A stretch of DNA of 64,000 bases, from assembly GCF_023703795.1 (NCBI RefSeq), contig NZ_CP098518.1, forward strand, positions 2,356,001-2,420,000, read 5' to 3'. Numbering within the stretch: position 1 is the stretch's first letter; every line of letters starts with the position of its first letter. The translations under genes and the position numbers were made by a program. Shown piece by piece: positions 26,625 through 34,700 of the stretch. The notes beneath the pieces are model-generated. The model did not search any database and was not told the origin of the DNA. It was given only the letters and a program-made list of their open reading frames with translations. Origin of the DNA: Haloplanus sp. HW8-1 (GTDB lineage Archaea; Halobacteriota; Halobacteria; Halobacteriales; Haloferacaceae).

Positions 26625-27410
26625 ATGTCCGGCGTACTCGATCACGTCATGTTGCGCGTTGCGGATCTGGAGGCGGCCATCGACTGGTACGGAACCCACC
26701 TCGACTACGAGGAGAAGGACCGCTGGGCGGCCGACGAGTTCACCATCGTCTACCTCGGGCCCGAGGGGATGGGTGAAGACGCGGCGATGCTCGAGTTGAC
26801 TTACAATCACGACGGCCGGTCCTACGAGATGGGCGACGCGTGGGGACACATCGCGGTGCGCGTCGAGGACGTCGACGACGCCTACGAGGAGTTGATGGAC
26901 GGGGGAGTCGAAGACTACCGCGACCCCGACTCCTGTGGCGGGGACTACGCGTTCGTGAAAGACCCCGACGGCCACGAGGTCGAACTCGTCGAGCGCGACC
27001 AGGGAGCCCGGTGGAGCCTCGATCATACCATGATCCGCGTCGAGGACGCCGACGCGGCGCTTGGCTGGTTCGTCCGGAAACTGGGTTACGAACCGGCGGG
27101 CCGGTGGGAGGCGGGCACGTTCGCCAACTACTACGTGCGCCCCCAGGGCGCCGGCGAGGAGGCGATGGCCGTCGAACTCACGTACAACTACGACGGACGG
27201 AGTTACGAGATGGGCGACGCGTGGGGTCACCTCGCCGTTCGGGCCGACGACCTCCACGAGTACTGGGATCGGCTCGTGGAACGCGAGGCCGAGGAGTATC
27301 GCGACCCGTCGTCGTGTGACGATCGGTACGCGTTCACCACGGATCCCGACGGCCACGAAATCGAGATCGTGACGCGTGATCCCGAGTCGGAGTCGCTGTT
27401 CTCGGCGTAG
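26625..27410 (+). CDS. Tandem VOC (glyoxalase-like) protein
   Basis: A 261-residue protein made of two homologous vicinal-oxygen-chelate domains (~1-130 and ~133-261). Each opens with DHVMLRV/DHTMIRV, includes ELTYN[HY]DGRSYEMGDAWGH, and ends DPDGHE[VI]E. The conserved His and Glu in each half could form metal sites as in glyoxalase I. Repetition of the DAWGH segment in both halves indicates internal duplication. A lactoylglutathione-lyase-like detoxification role with an archaeal thiol is plausible but inferred. Confidence 0.85.
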   Translation: MSGVLDHVMLRVADLEAAIDWYGTHLDYEEKDRWAADEFTIVYLGPEGMGEDAAMLELTYNHDGRSYEMGDAWGHIAVRVEDVDDAYEELMDGGVEDYRDPDSCGGDYAFVKDPDGHEVELVERDQGARWSLDHTMIRVEDADAALGWFVRKLGYEPAGRWEAGTFANYYVRPQGAGEEAMAVELTYNYDGRSYEMGDAWGHLAVRADDLHEYWDRLVEREAEEYRDPSSCDDRYAFTTDPDGHEIEIVTRDPESESLFSA

Positions 27411-27574
27411 GAACGCGTCCGCGGGCCGGGCGACCGTGTGTTTGTCGTCACGCACGCGCACGTAGGGCGACGCCGATCGCCGGCTCGACGGTGCCGTGCG
27501 ATCGAAAACCGGGGGATTCGGCTCGGTGAGGTGCTGAATTTAAGTGGGTGAACGAAATAGAGCCGATACCGCCA

Positions 27575-27982
27575 ATGTACAAGATCCTGGTTCCGGTCGG
27601 TAAGAACGATGACCAAGCGCGCAAGCAGGCCTCGTACGTCGCCTCACTCCCCTGTGCCGCCGAAGAGATCGCCGTGACGCTCGTCCACGCACTGACTGGC
27701 TCCGAGAAGGACGTGGACGTGACCATGCAACAGCCGGACCGCGTCAAGTCGGTTCGGGCTGCGAGGGAGGTCTTGGAAGAGGCGGACGTGGACGTCGAAA
27801 CGCAGGGGCTGACCTCTCCGCCGGCGGAGGGCATCGTCACGCTCGCCGAGGACGGCGGTTTCGACGAGATCGTCCTTGCCGGCCGCAAGCGGAGCCCGGC
27901 GAAGAAGGCGATCCTCGGGAGCGTCACCCAGTCCGTCGTGCTGAACGCCACCCAGCCAGTGACGGTCGTCGATCGGGCGTAA
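27575..27982 (+). CDS. UspA-family universal stress protein
   Basis: A 135-residue UspA-like protein beginning MYKILVPVGKNDDQA. It contains the helix AREVLEEADVDVETQ and the ATP-binding-type glycine loop (LAGRKRSPAKKAILGSVTQSVVLN), where G-x-x-S-T usually appears. A TATA-like AATTTAAG lies about 35 nt upstream. Two isoleucine/proline-containing codons upstream of the ATG are in frame but unlikely to be translated. Confidence 0.88.
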   Translation: MYKILVPVGKNDDQARKQASYVASLPCAAEEIAVTLVHALTGSEKDVDVTMQQPDRVKSVRAAREVLEEADVDVETQGLTSPPAEGIVTLAEDGGFDEIVLAGRKRSPAKKAILGSVTQSVVLNATQPVTVVDRA

Positions 27983-28048
27983 CTCCCGGGGGTTTCGGAC
28001 GGCGTTGTCCTCGATCTGCTCCGGTTTCTCGGAATCGGAATAGAATAA

Positions 28049-28055
28049 TATTTAA
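28049..28055 (+). promoter_or_regulatory. TATA box of the Liv-type ABC operon
   Basis: A TATTTAAT-like box within an AT-rich tract is centred about 28 nt before the ATG at 28080. This makes that ATG the preferred leaderless start over one four codons upstream, which would lie too close to the box. Confidence 0.5.
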
Positions 28056-28079
28056 TGACCAGCGAATATGCTATCCCGT

Positions 28080-28994
28080 ATGGTACAGGCAGACCTCTTG
28101 GTACAGATCGTCATATTCGGGATACTGACTGGTGGGGTGTACGCTCTCATCGCGATGGGCCTCTCCCTCATCTTCGGCGTAATGGACGTGGTCAACTTCG
28201 CACACGGGGCGTACCTCATGCTCGCCATGTACTCCTCGTACTTCGCGTGGAGCATCCTCGGGATCGATCCGTTCCTGTCGATTCTGCTGGTCGCCCCGAC
28301 CTTCTTCGTGTTCGGCGTGATCAGCGAACGGTTGGTCATCCACCCGATCATCGACGAACCGGACTTCGCACAGATCTTCGCGACGGTCGGGCTGATCTGG
28401 GTGTTCGAGAACACTGCCCACTACTTTTGGGGGGCCGACCCCCGGGGTATCAGCTCCGGCTACGGTGGGGTCACCGTGCTTGGCGTTACCGTCCAGGAGG
28501 TGCGCGTCTACGGGTTCGTGATCGCGGTGCTCGCGGCGGTGGGGATGTACTTCCTGCTGGAGAAGACCAAGATCGGCCTCGCGATCCGGGCGACCGCTCA
28601 GGACAAGGACGCGGCGAAGCTGATGGGGATGAGCAGCGAGAAGGTGTACATGATCACCTTCGGGCTGGGGATCGGTCTCGTCGGCATTGCGGGGCCGGTC
28701 GTCGCGACCATCTTCTCGACCACGCCCACGGTGGGCGCGAACTACGTCCTCTTGGCGTTCGTCGTCGTCGTCCTCGGTGGTCTGGGGAACGTCTTCGGCG
28801 TCCTGTGGGCGGGGATCCTCATCGGGATCGTCGACGCCATGGTCGCCTTCTACTACGAACCGACGCTGAGTGCCCCGGTGTACTACGTCATCTTCATCGC
28901 GGTGCTCGTCTTCAGGGCGATGGGATACATCGGTGAAGACGGATCGATCATCACGCGAATCAAGAGCGCTGCCACGGGCAGCGGGGAGGCCTAA
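28080..28994 (+). CDS. livH: ABC importer permease, LivH type
   Basis: A 304-residue polytopic membrane protein of the branched-chain amino-acid permease family. Signature segments are GGVYALIAMGLSLIFGVMDVVNFAHG near the N-terminus, IRATAQDKDAAKLMGM (the coupling loop to the ATPases) and VLGGLGNVFGVLWAGILIG. It is the first gene of a compact LivH-M-G-F operon. Family members import branched-chain amino acids, but also urea, amides, aromatic acids and dicarboxylates, so the substrate must be inferred from the neighbouring catabolic genes. Confidence 0.93.
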   Translation: MVQADLLVQIVIFGILTGGVYALIAMGLSLIFGVMDVVNFAHGAYLMLAMYSSYFAWSILGIDPFLSILLVAPTFFVFGVISERLVIHPIIDEPDFAQIFATVGLIWVFENTAHYFWGADPRGISSGYGGVTVLGVTVQEVRVYGFVIAVLAAVGMYFLLEKTKIGLAIRATAQDKDAAKLMGMSSEKVYMITFGLGIGLVGIAGPVVATIFSTTPTVGANYVLLAFVVVVLGGLGNVFGVLWAGILIGIVDAMVAFYYEPTLSAPVYYVIFIAVLVFRAMGYIGEDGSIITRIKSAATGSGEA

Positions 28995-28995
28995 T

Positions 28996-30033
28996 ATGAG
29001 CACGCAAGTCGATGACTCGACAGGACTGGTGTCTCGGATCGTCCGAACAGTCGGTACGCCGAAGGTGTATCTTTCCCTCGTCGTTCTCCTCCTCTCGCTG
29101 GCCATCCCGGTCACCTTCAGTTCGTACATCTCACACATCTTCATCCTCGTGTTCATCACGGGCATCGGGGCCGTCGCGTGGAACATCATCGGCGGCTTCG
29201 GCGGTCAGTTCTCGCTGGGGAACGCCGTCTTCTACGGCCTCGGTGCGTACTCGACGGCGATCCTCGTCACCGACTACGGCACCGGCGTCATCGTCGCCAC
29301 GGCGGTCGGTGTCTTCCTGTCGGTGCTCGCCGCCGTCATCATCGGCTTCCCGACGTTCAAACTCTCGGGACACTACTTCGCGCTGGCGACCATCGCCGTC
29401 GTCGAGGGGCTGTTCTACCTCGCTCGCTTCTTCGGCGACCTCACCGGTGGATCACAGGGGTTCACGTTCATCGCGCCCCCATGGCTGTCGTCGCTGATGC
29501 TCGACAAGGTGGCGGCGTTCTACATCTTCCTCTCGTTTTTCGTCCTCGCGATCCTCATCTCGGTGTGGGTGCGGTACTCGAGGCTCGGCTACTACCTGCT
29601 GGCGATCCGTGAGGACCAGGACGCCGCGTCGGCGCTCGGAGTCAACACGACCCGATACAAGATCTACGGGTTCGTGCTCTCGGCCGCCATGACGGCGTTC
29701 GCGGGGAGCATGCACGCCGCGTACACCACCTTCCTCTCTCCCGGCGCCGCGTTCTCGCTCGACCTGTCGATCCTCTATGCCCTCATCGCGTTGGTCGGTG
29801 GGCTGGGGACCATCGCCGGCCCGATCGTCGGGACGCTGTTCATGGTTCCGATCCAGCAGTACGTCACCACCGTGCTCGGCGGCAACCTCGGATCGCTGGC
29901 CTACGTCGGCTACGGGCTGTTGCTGATCCTGGTCATCATCTACGCCCCGGAGGGAATCGTGAACCGACTGTCCGCCGTCGGCGGCTGGATCACCGACGTC
30001 TTCCCGGAAGTGAGTCCTGATGCTGAAGACTGA
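28996..30033 (+). CDS. livM: ABC importer permease, LivM type
   Basis: A 345-residue permease with about nine helices. Recognisable blocks are AWNIIGGFGGQFSLGNAVFYGLGAYSTA, LAIREDQDAASALGVNTTRYKIYGFVLSA (coupling loop) and ALVGGLGTIAGPIVGT. The ATG follows the livH stop by one base and the 3' end overlaps livG by 14 nt, showing tight translational coupling. Its N-terminal 20 residues are polar and cytoplasmic. Confidence 0.93.
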   Translation: MSTQVDDSTGLVSRIVRTVGTPKVYLSLVVLLLSLAIPVTFSSYISHIFILVFITGIGAVAWNIIGGFGGQFSLGNAVFYGLGAYSTAILVTDYGTGVIVATAVGVFLSVLAAVIIGFPTFKLSGHYFALATIAVVEGLFYLARFFGDLTGGSQGFTFIAPPWLSSLMLDKVAAFYIFLSFFVLAILISVWVRYSRLGYYLLAIREDQDAASALGVNTTRYKIYGFVLSAAMTAFAGSMHAAYTTFLSPGAAFSLDLSILYALIALVGGLGTIAGPIVGTLFMVPIQQYVTTVLGGNLGSLAYVGYGLLLILVIIYAPEGIVNRLSAVGGWITDVFPEVSPDAED

Positions 30034-30724
30034 ACACATCACGAAACGGTTCGGAAGCGTAGTGGCGGTAGACGACGTCAGCATGGAGGTCTCCGACGGA
30101 GAGATCGTCGGGCTCATCGGTCCGAACGGGGCCGGGAAGACGACGCTGTTCAACGTCGTCACCGGCTTTCACACTCCGAACGACGGGACGGTGACGTACA
30201 ACGGCGAGGAGATCAACGGACTCCCGCCCCACCAGATCAGCAAGAAGGGCATCGCGAGAACGTTCCAGGTTCCGAAGCCGCTCAACCAGCTGAGCGTCGT
30301 CGAGAACGTCATCGTCGGTGCCTTCGGCGACGGCCGGAGCCGGGACGAAGCGCTGGAGAAGGCCTACGAGACGCTCGAACGGGTGAATTTCCAGGGCGAT
30401 TACTCGATGACCGCAGACAGCCTGAACGTCGCACAGCTCAAGCGCCTCGAGATCGCGAAGGCGGTCGCGACCGATCCCGACCTCCTGATGCTCGACGAGG
30501 CCGTCGCCGGCCTCAATCCCGACGAGCGGCGCGGGCTGGTCGAGACCATCGAGAAACTGAACGATCAGGGAATAACCATCTTCATGGTCGAACACGTCAT
30601 GGACGTGGTGATGCGGCTCTCGGATCGGGTCATCGTTCTCAACGAGGGGAGCGTCCTCGCCGAGGGAACGCCGGAAGAGATACAGAACGACGAAGAAGTC
30701 ATCAACGTCTACCTGGGAACGTAA
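30020..30724 (+). CDS. livG: ABC importer ATPase, LivG type
   Basis: A 234-residue ABC ATPase. Walker A is GPNGAGKTT, the Q-loop region includes ARTFQVPKPL (LivG-specific), and Walker B is LLMLDEAVAGLNPDE. The signature motif deviates from the consensus: where LSGGQ is usual the sequence reads SLNVAQLKRLEIAKAVA, without the Ser-Gly-Gly core. This happens in some LivG homologues of non-amino-acid transporters, but it may lower the activity of one ATP site. The EHVMDV switch His is present. Confidence 0.9.
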   Translation: MLKTEHITKRFGSVVAVDDVSMEVSDGEIVGLIGPNGAGKTTLFNVVTGFHTPNDGTVTYNGEEINGLPPHQISKKGIARTFQVPKPLNQLSVVENVIVGAFGDGRSRDEALEKAYETLERVNFQGDYSMTADSLNVAQLKRLEIAKAVATDPDLLMLDEAVAGLNPDERRGLVETIEKLNDQGITIFMVEHVMDVVMRLSDRVIVLNEGSVLAEGTPEEIQNDEEVINVYLGT

Positions 30725-30727
30725 ACA

Positions 30728-31447
30728 ATGAACGACGAACCACTCCTGGCGGTCGACGACATCGAGGTGTTCTACGGAGAGACGCAGGCCCTCTTCGGGG
30801 TCTCGCTCGACGTGTACGAAGGCGAACTCGTGACGATGGTGGGCGGAAACGGGGCGGGCAAGACCACCACCCTGCGAACGATCTCGGGGCTGCTCTCGCC
30901 CCGGTCCGGTACCATCACCTTCGACGGAACGGTCATCTCCGATAAGCCATCGGACGAAATCGTGAAGATGGGGATCGCACAGTCCCCGGAGGGACGGATG
31001 CTGTTCCCGGAACTGTCCGTCGAGGAGAACCTCCGGGCCGGCGCCTACCACCGGAGCGACGAGAGCGAGATCGAGGCGGACTTAGAGGAAGTGTTCGAGT
31101 ACTTCCCGCAGCTCCCCGACCTCCTCGATCACGACGCCAACGACCTGAGCGGCGGTCAACAGCAGATGCTGACGATCGGCCGGGCGTTGATGTCCGATCC
31201 CGATCTGTTGTTGCTCGACGAACCGTCGCTGGGGCTCGCGCCGCAGTTGGTTCAGACCATCGGTGGCATCGTCGAGGACCTCCGTGATGCCGGACAGACC
31301 ATCCTCCTCGTCGAGCAGAACGCCGAACTGGCGCTCGACATCGCCGACCGGGGATACGTGCTGCAGACCGGCGAAGTCGTCGCCTCCGGGGCGACCGACG
31401 AACTTCGGGAGACCGACGCCGTTCGCTCCGCGTACCTGGGACAGTAA
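30728..31447 (+). CDS. livF: ABC importer ATPase, LivF type
   Basis: A 239-residue ABC ATPase with Walker A GGNGAGKTT, the LivF-typical Q-loop IAQSPEGRMLFPELSVEENL, the intact signature NDLSGGQQQML, Walker B LLLLDEPSLGLAP, and a Gln in place of the switch His (LVEQNAELA), as normal for LivF. It follows livG by three bases. With its complete signature motif it may compensate for the degenerate one in LivG. Confidence 0.94.
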   Translation: MNDEPLLAVDDIEVFYGETQALFGVSLDVYEGELVTMVGGNGAGKTTTLRTISGLLSPRSGTITFDGTVISDKPSDEIVKMGIAQSPEGRMLFPELSVEENLRAGAYHRSDESEIEADLEEVFEYFPQLPDLLDHDANDLSGGQQQMLTIGRALMSDPDLLLLDEPSLGLAPQLVQTIGGIVEDLRDAGQTILLVEQNAELALDIADRGYVLQTGEVVASGATDELRETDAVRSAYLGQ

Positions 31448-31518
31448 CACCGACCGTCGCGGTCTCCAGAGACTACCGCAAGCACAACCGTTTTCGCCCT
31501 GTCCCCGAATTGGTACCC

Positions 31519-32517
31519 ATGGCAGAGGTTAGATACCTGAGCAGCGAGGACGTAGCAGAGCTAGCAACGACCGAAGAGTACGTCGAGGCCGTTCGCGGCG
31601 CCTACGCCGAGCGGGGCCGGGGCGCGGACGCCCAACCGCGGACGAAACTGGGTCGCGACGACGTCGGCGGCATGATGACTGGCTATCTCGCGGTGCTCCC
31701 CGAGAAGGGATACATGGGCGGATACATGTACGCGGCCGGCTTCGGTGGCAACGACGCGTGGTTCGTCACTCCGGTCTTCGACGCTGCGGAGGGTGACCTA
31801 CTCGCAATCATCGACGGCGCGAGCATGAACCCCTACAAGACGGGGTCGACGGGCGCCGTCGCGACGGACGTCCTCGCCAGGGACGACGCGACGGAACTGG
31901 CCATCATCGGGGCCGGTTCACAGGCACGCGGCCAACTCATCACGACCGCGACGGTTCGCGACTTCGAGGAGGTACGGGTGTTCTCGCCGACGGAGGAGAG
32001 CCGCGAGTCCTTTGCCGCCGACTTCGACGAGCAACTGGACGCCACCGTCGAGGCGGTCCCGAGCACCACGGCTGCGGTGACGGACGCGGACGTGATCATC
32101 ACGGCGACGACGGCCTCCGAGCCGGTTCTGGCGGACGAGGACGTCGAACCCGGCACACACGTGACGGCGATGGGGCAGTACGATCCCGAGAAGCGCGAAC
32201 TGGAGGCGGAGACGGTGGCGCGGGCGACGTACGTCCCCGACCTACGGGAGCGAGCGTTCCAGGACGCCGGCTCGTTCCTTCAGGCGCTCGAATCGGGGGC
32301 CATCGACGACGACCACATCCACGCGGAACTGGGCGAGGTCGTCGCCGGCGAGGCGCCGGGACGCACCTCGGACGAGGAGATCACCGTCTTCGACAGCGGC
32401 GGTACCGGTGTCGAGACCATCGGCGCGGCCAGCATGCTCCTCGAGAACGCCCGGGACGCGGACGTCGGGACGTTCATCGACGTCTTCCCGGCCAGCGAAG
32501 CGATGATCGGTAACTAG
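31519..32517 (+). CDS. Ornithine cyclodeaminase/mu-crystallin (alanine dehydrogenase) family protein
   Basis: A 332-residue protein with the NAD-binding signature LAIIGAGSQARGQL, the substrate-binding YLSSEDVAELATTEEYVEAVRGAYAERG and the C-terminal FDSGGTGVETIGAAS. In archaea this family includes alanine dehydrogenase, ornithine cyclodeaminase, and imine or ketimine reductases. The in-frame ATG three codons upstream is ignored because family members start close to AEVRYLS. It lies 71 nt after livF, in the same direction, so it may be co-transcribed. It could process an amine imported by the ABC system. Confidence 0.85.
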   Translation: MAEVRYLSSEDVAELATTEEYVEAVRGAYAERGRGADAQPRTKLGRDDVGGMMTGYLAVLPEKGYMGGYMYAAGFGGNDAWFVTPVFDAAEGDLLAIIDGASMNPYKTGSTGAVATDVLARDDATELAIIGAGSQARGQLITTATVRDFEEVRVFSPTEESRESFAADFDEQLDATVEAVPSTTAAVTDADVIITATTASEPVLADEDVEPGTHVTAMGQYDPEKRELEAETVARATYVPDLRERAFQDAGSFLQALESGAIDDDHIHAELGEVVAGEAPGRTSDEEITVFDSGGTGVETIGAASMLLENARDADVGTFIDVFPASEAMIGN

Positions 32518-32538
32518 GCGCGCCGTCCAGTCGCCCGG

Positions 32539-32545
32539 TTTTAAG
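32539..32545 (+). promoter_or_regulatory. Putative TATA box of the epimerase gene
   Basis: TTTTAAG is centred about 28 nt upstream of the ATG. It suggests an internal promoter within the catabolic cluster. Confidence 0.4.
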
Positions 32546-32569
32546 TGGACCCCTCGCGCAGGTGCGACC

Positions 32570-33532
32570 ATGAGTGAGCGAGTCGTCCTCATCACCGGCG
32601 GAACGGGGTTCATCGGAGCGTATACGGCGGCTGAAGTCGTCGAACGCGGCGACGCAGCCGTCGCCTTCGATATCGACACCGACACCACGATTTTGCGGAA
32701 GCTCGGCGTTGCGGACGACGTCGAGGTGATCGAGGGGGACATCACGGACCCGACCAGCGTCTTCGACGCGGTCAAGAGGTCCGGTGCGTCACACGTCATC
32801 CATCTCGCGTCGCTCCTGACGAACCTCTCGAACGAGTACCCCCGACGTGCGATCGACGTGAACGTCAAGGGAACGAACACGGTGTTCGAGGCGGCGCGGA
32901 CGTTCGACGACCAGATCGAGCGCGTCGCCTGGGCGTCGAGTTCGGCGGTTTATGCGCCCGAGGACCGATACGAGGATCCCGAGGTGGACGAAGACGACCT
33001 CGTCTACCCCGAGACGCTGTACGGGGCGGCCAAGGAGTACAACGAACATCAGGCGGAGATCTACCGGGACAACTACGACCTCTCCATCGTCGGGGTCCGA
33101 CCGACGCTGGTCTACGGCCCGTACCGCGAGTCGGGGAGCGCCTCCGCGTACGCGCAGGTCATCGAGGGGCCGGCACGGGGCGAGGCGGTGACCGTCGGTC
33201 CGAAGGACCACGTCTTCGACTGGCAGTACGCCCCGGACGCCGCCCAGGCGTTCTACCGGGCGGCGACCGTTCCGGAGGCCGATCTCTCGCGGACGGTCTA
33301 CAACGCGTGTGGCGAGCGGGCGACGCTGGCGGAGGTCGCCGACGTGGTCCGCGAGTACGTACCGGACGCCGATATCACGCTAGCGGAGGGCGAGTCGGCC
33401 CCGTGGAACCACCACATGGTGATGGACGCCGCCCGGTCCGACCTCGACTACGAACCGGCGTACGACCTCGAGTCGGGCGTCCGGGCGTACGTCGACGTCG
33501 TCAGGGCGGAAGCCGGCCTCGAACCACTGTAA
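32570..33532 (+). CDS. NAD-dependent epimerase/dehydratase (extended SDR)
   Basis: A 320-residue extended short-chain dehydrogenase. The Rossmann motif TGGTGFIGAYTA is at the N-terminus; Asp of AFDIDTD favours NAD. The catalytic Ser lies in WASSSAVYAP, and Tyr/Lys in YGAAKEYNE, followed by GVRPTLVYGPYR. These are hallmarks of nucleotide-sugar epimerases, but many cluster-embedded members act on small hydroxy or keto acids. It is 10 nt before the following dehydrogenase gene, so the two are co-transcribed. Confidence 0.88.
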   Translation: MSERVVLITGGTGFIGAYTAAEVVERGDAAVAFDIDTDTTILRKLGVADDVEVIEGDITDPTSVFDAVKRSGASHVIHLASLLTNLSNEYPRRAIDVNVKGTNTVFEAARTFDDQIERVAWASSSAVYAPEDRYEDPEVDEDDLVYPETLYGAAKEYNEHQAEIYRDNYDLSIVGVRPTLVYGPYRESGSASAYAQVIEGPARGEAVTVGPKDHVFDWQYAPDAAQAFYRAATVPEADLSRTVYNACGERATLAEVADVVREYVPDADITLAEGESAPWNHHMVMDAARSDLDYEPAYDLESGVRAYVDVVRAEAGLEPL

Positions 33533-33542
33533 CGAGGTATCC

Positions 33543-34592
33543 ATGAACGACAGTATGAAAACGGTCACGGTGATCGACGACGGCACCGAGCGGCGGCTAG
33601 CGACGGGAGAGGCGCCGATTCCGGACCCCGGACACGGCGAGGTCCGCCTGTCGGTTCGCGCGGCCGGCGTCTGCGGGAGCGACGTCGGGGCCTGGAAGGG
33701 GAAGTCGGTGTACGACTTCGTCGAGACGCCGCGGGTACTCGGCCACGAGTACGTGGGTGTCGTCGACGCGGTCGGCGACGGCGTCGCGAGCGTCGACCCC
33801 GGAGATCGCGTCGTCGAGCGGCCGCTCTACGCCTGTGGCGTCTGTCGGGCCTGCCGGCACGGCGACGAGCACGTCTGTGAGAACGTCGAGATAGCCGGGT
33901 TCCACTTCGACGGGGGGTTCGCCCCGTTCCGTGTGGTCTCCGCCAACGCCCTCCATCCCGTGCCCGACGGGGTATCCGACCGACGCGCCGCCGCCACGGA
34001 ACCGATGGCCGTATCGGCCCGGGCCATCTTCGACCGGGCGTCGGTCACGCCCGGGGACGACGTACTCGTCCTCGGTGCCGGACCGATGGGCGCCTTCAGC
34101 GCCCTCATGGCCGACCACGGCAACGCCAACGTCGTCGTCGGTGGCCTCGCGGCCGACCGGGAGCGGTTCGACGTCCTCGAACGCGTCGGCGTCGCGACGG
34201 TCAACCTCGAACCGACCTCGCTGTCGGCCGTCGCCGCCGAGGTGGCCGACGGTGCCTTCGACCTCCTGATCGATGCGACCGGATCGGCGAGCGCCCTCGA
34301 AGGGGGACTCGACGTCGTTCGTCCCGCCGGCGAAGCGGTCGTCATCGGCATTCCCGGCGACGCGATGGGCGTGCCCTCTCCTTCCTTCGTCCGCGGCGAG
34401 AAGCGAGTGAGTGGCTCTTACGGGGCAACGGCGGCTGACTTCGAGCGCGCGCTCGACCTCATCGGGGGCCTCGACGCCCGGCTTGACCCCCTCCTCGTCG
34501 GGTACGACCCGAACGACCCGGCGGCGGCGTTCCACGACTTCGCCGAGGGTGCGGTCGTCAAGCCCGTCTTCGACATCCCGGAACTTCGGTAG
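33543..34592 (+). CDS. Zinc-dependent MDR alcohol/polyol dehydrogenase
   Basis: A 349-residue medium-chain dehydrogenase. The catalytic zinc site is Cys of AGVCGSDVG and His-Glu of GHEYVG. The structural zinc lobe has CGVCRACRHGDEHVC (four Cys). The Rossmann motif is VLGAGPMGAFSA. Sorbitol or threonine dehydrogenases are the nearest recalled relatives. An alternative ATG lies four codons in. The NAD-loop has GGLAADRE rather than the usual acidic residue at the strand end, so NADP use is possible. Co-transcribed with the epimerase. Confidence 0.88.
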   Translation: MNDSMKTVTVIDDGTERRLATGEAPIPDPGHGEVRLSVRAAGVCGSDVGAWKGKSVYDFVETPRVLGHEYVGVVDAVGDGVASVDPGDRVVERPLYACGVCRACRHGDEHVCENVEIAGFHFDGGFAPFRVVSANALHPVPDGVSDRRAAATEPMAVSARAIFDRASVTPGDDVLVLGAGPMGAFSALMADHGNANVVVGGLAADRERFDVLERVGVATVNLEPTSLSAVAAEVADGAFDLLIDATGSASALEGGLDVVRPAGEAVVIGIPGDAMGVPSPSFVRGEKRVSGSYGATAADFERALDLIGGLDARLDPLLVGYDPNDPAAAFHDFAEGAVVKPVFDIPELR

Positions 34593-34660
34593 TACCGGAC
34601 CCGCCGGCCCCGATTCGACGCCGGCGACACGAACCGGGACGGCGCGAGCGGTTTTACGAA

Positions 34661-34668
34661 AATATTTA
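34661..34668 (+). promoter_or_regulatory. TATA box of the binding-protein gene
   Basis: AATATTTA lies in the 108-nt gap before the substrate-binding protein gene, about 36 nt before its ATG. The binding protein therefore seems to have its own promoter, as expected for the most abundant component of an ABC importer. Confidence 0.45.
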
Positions 34669-34700
34669 TGCATGAACGAGAAAAAGGACTTCTGTCGAAC

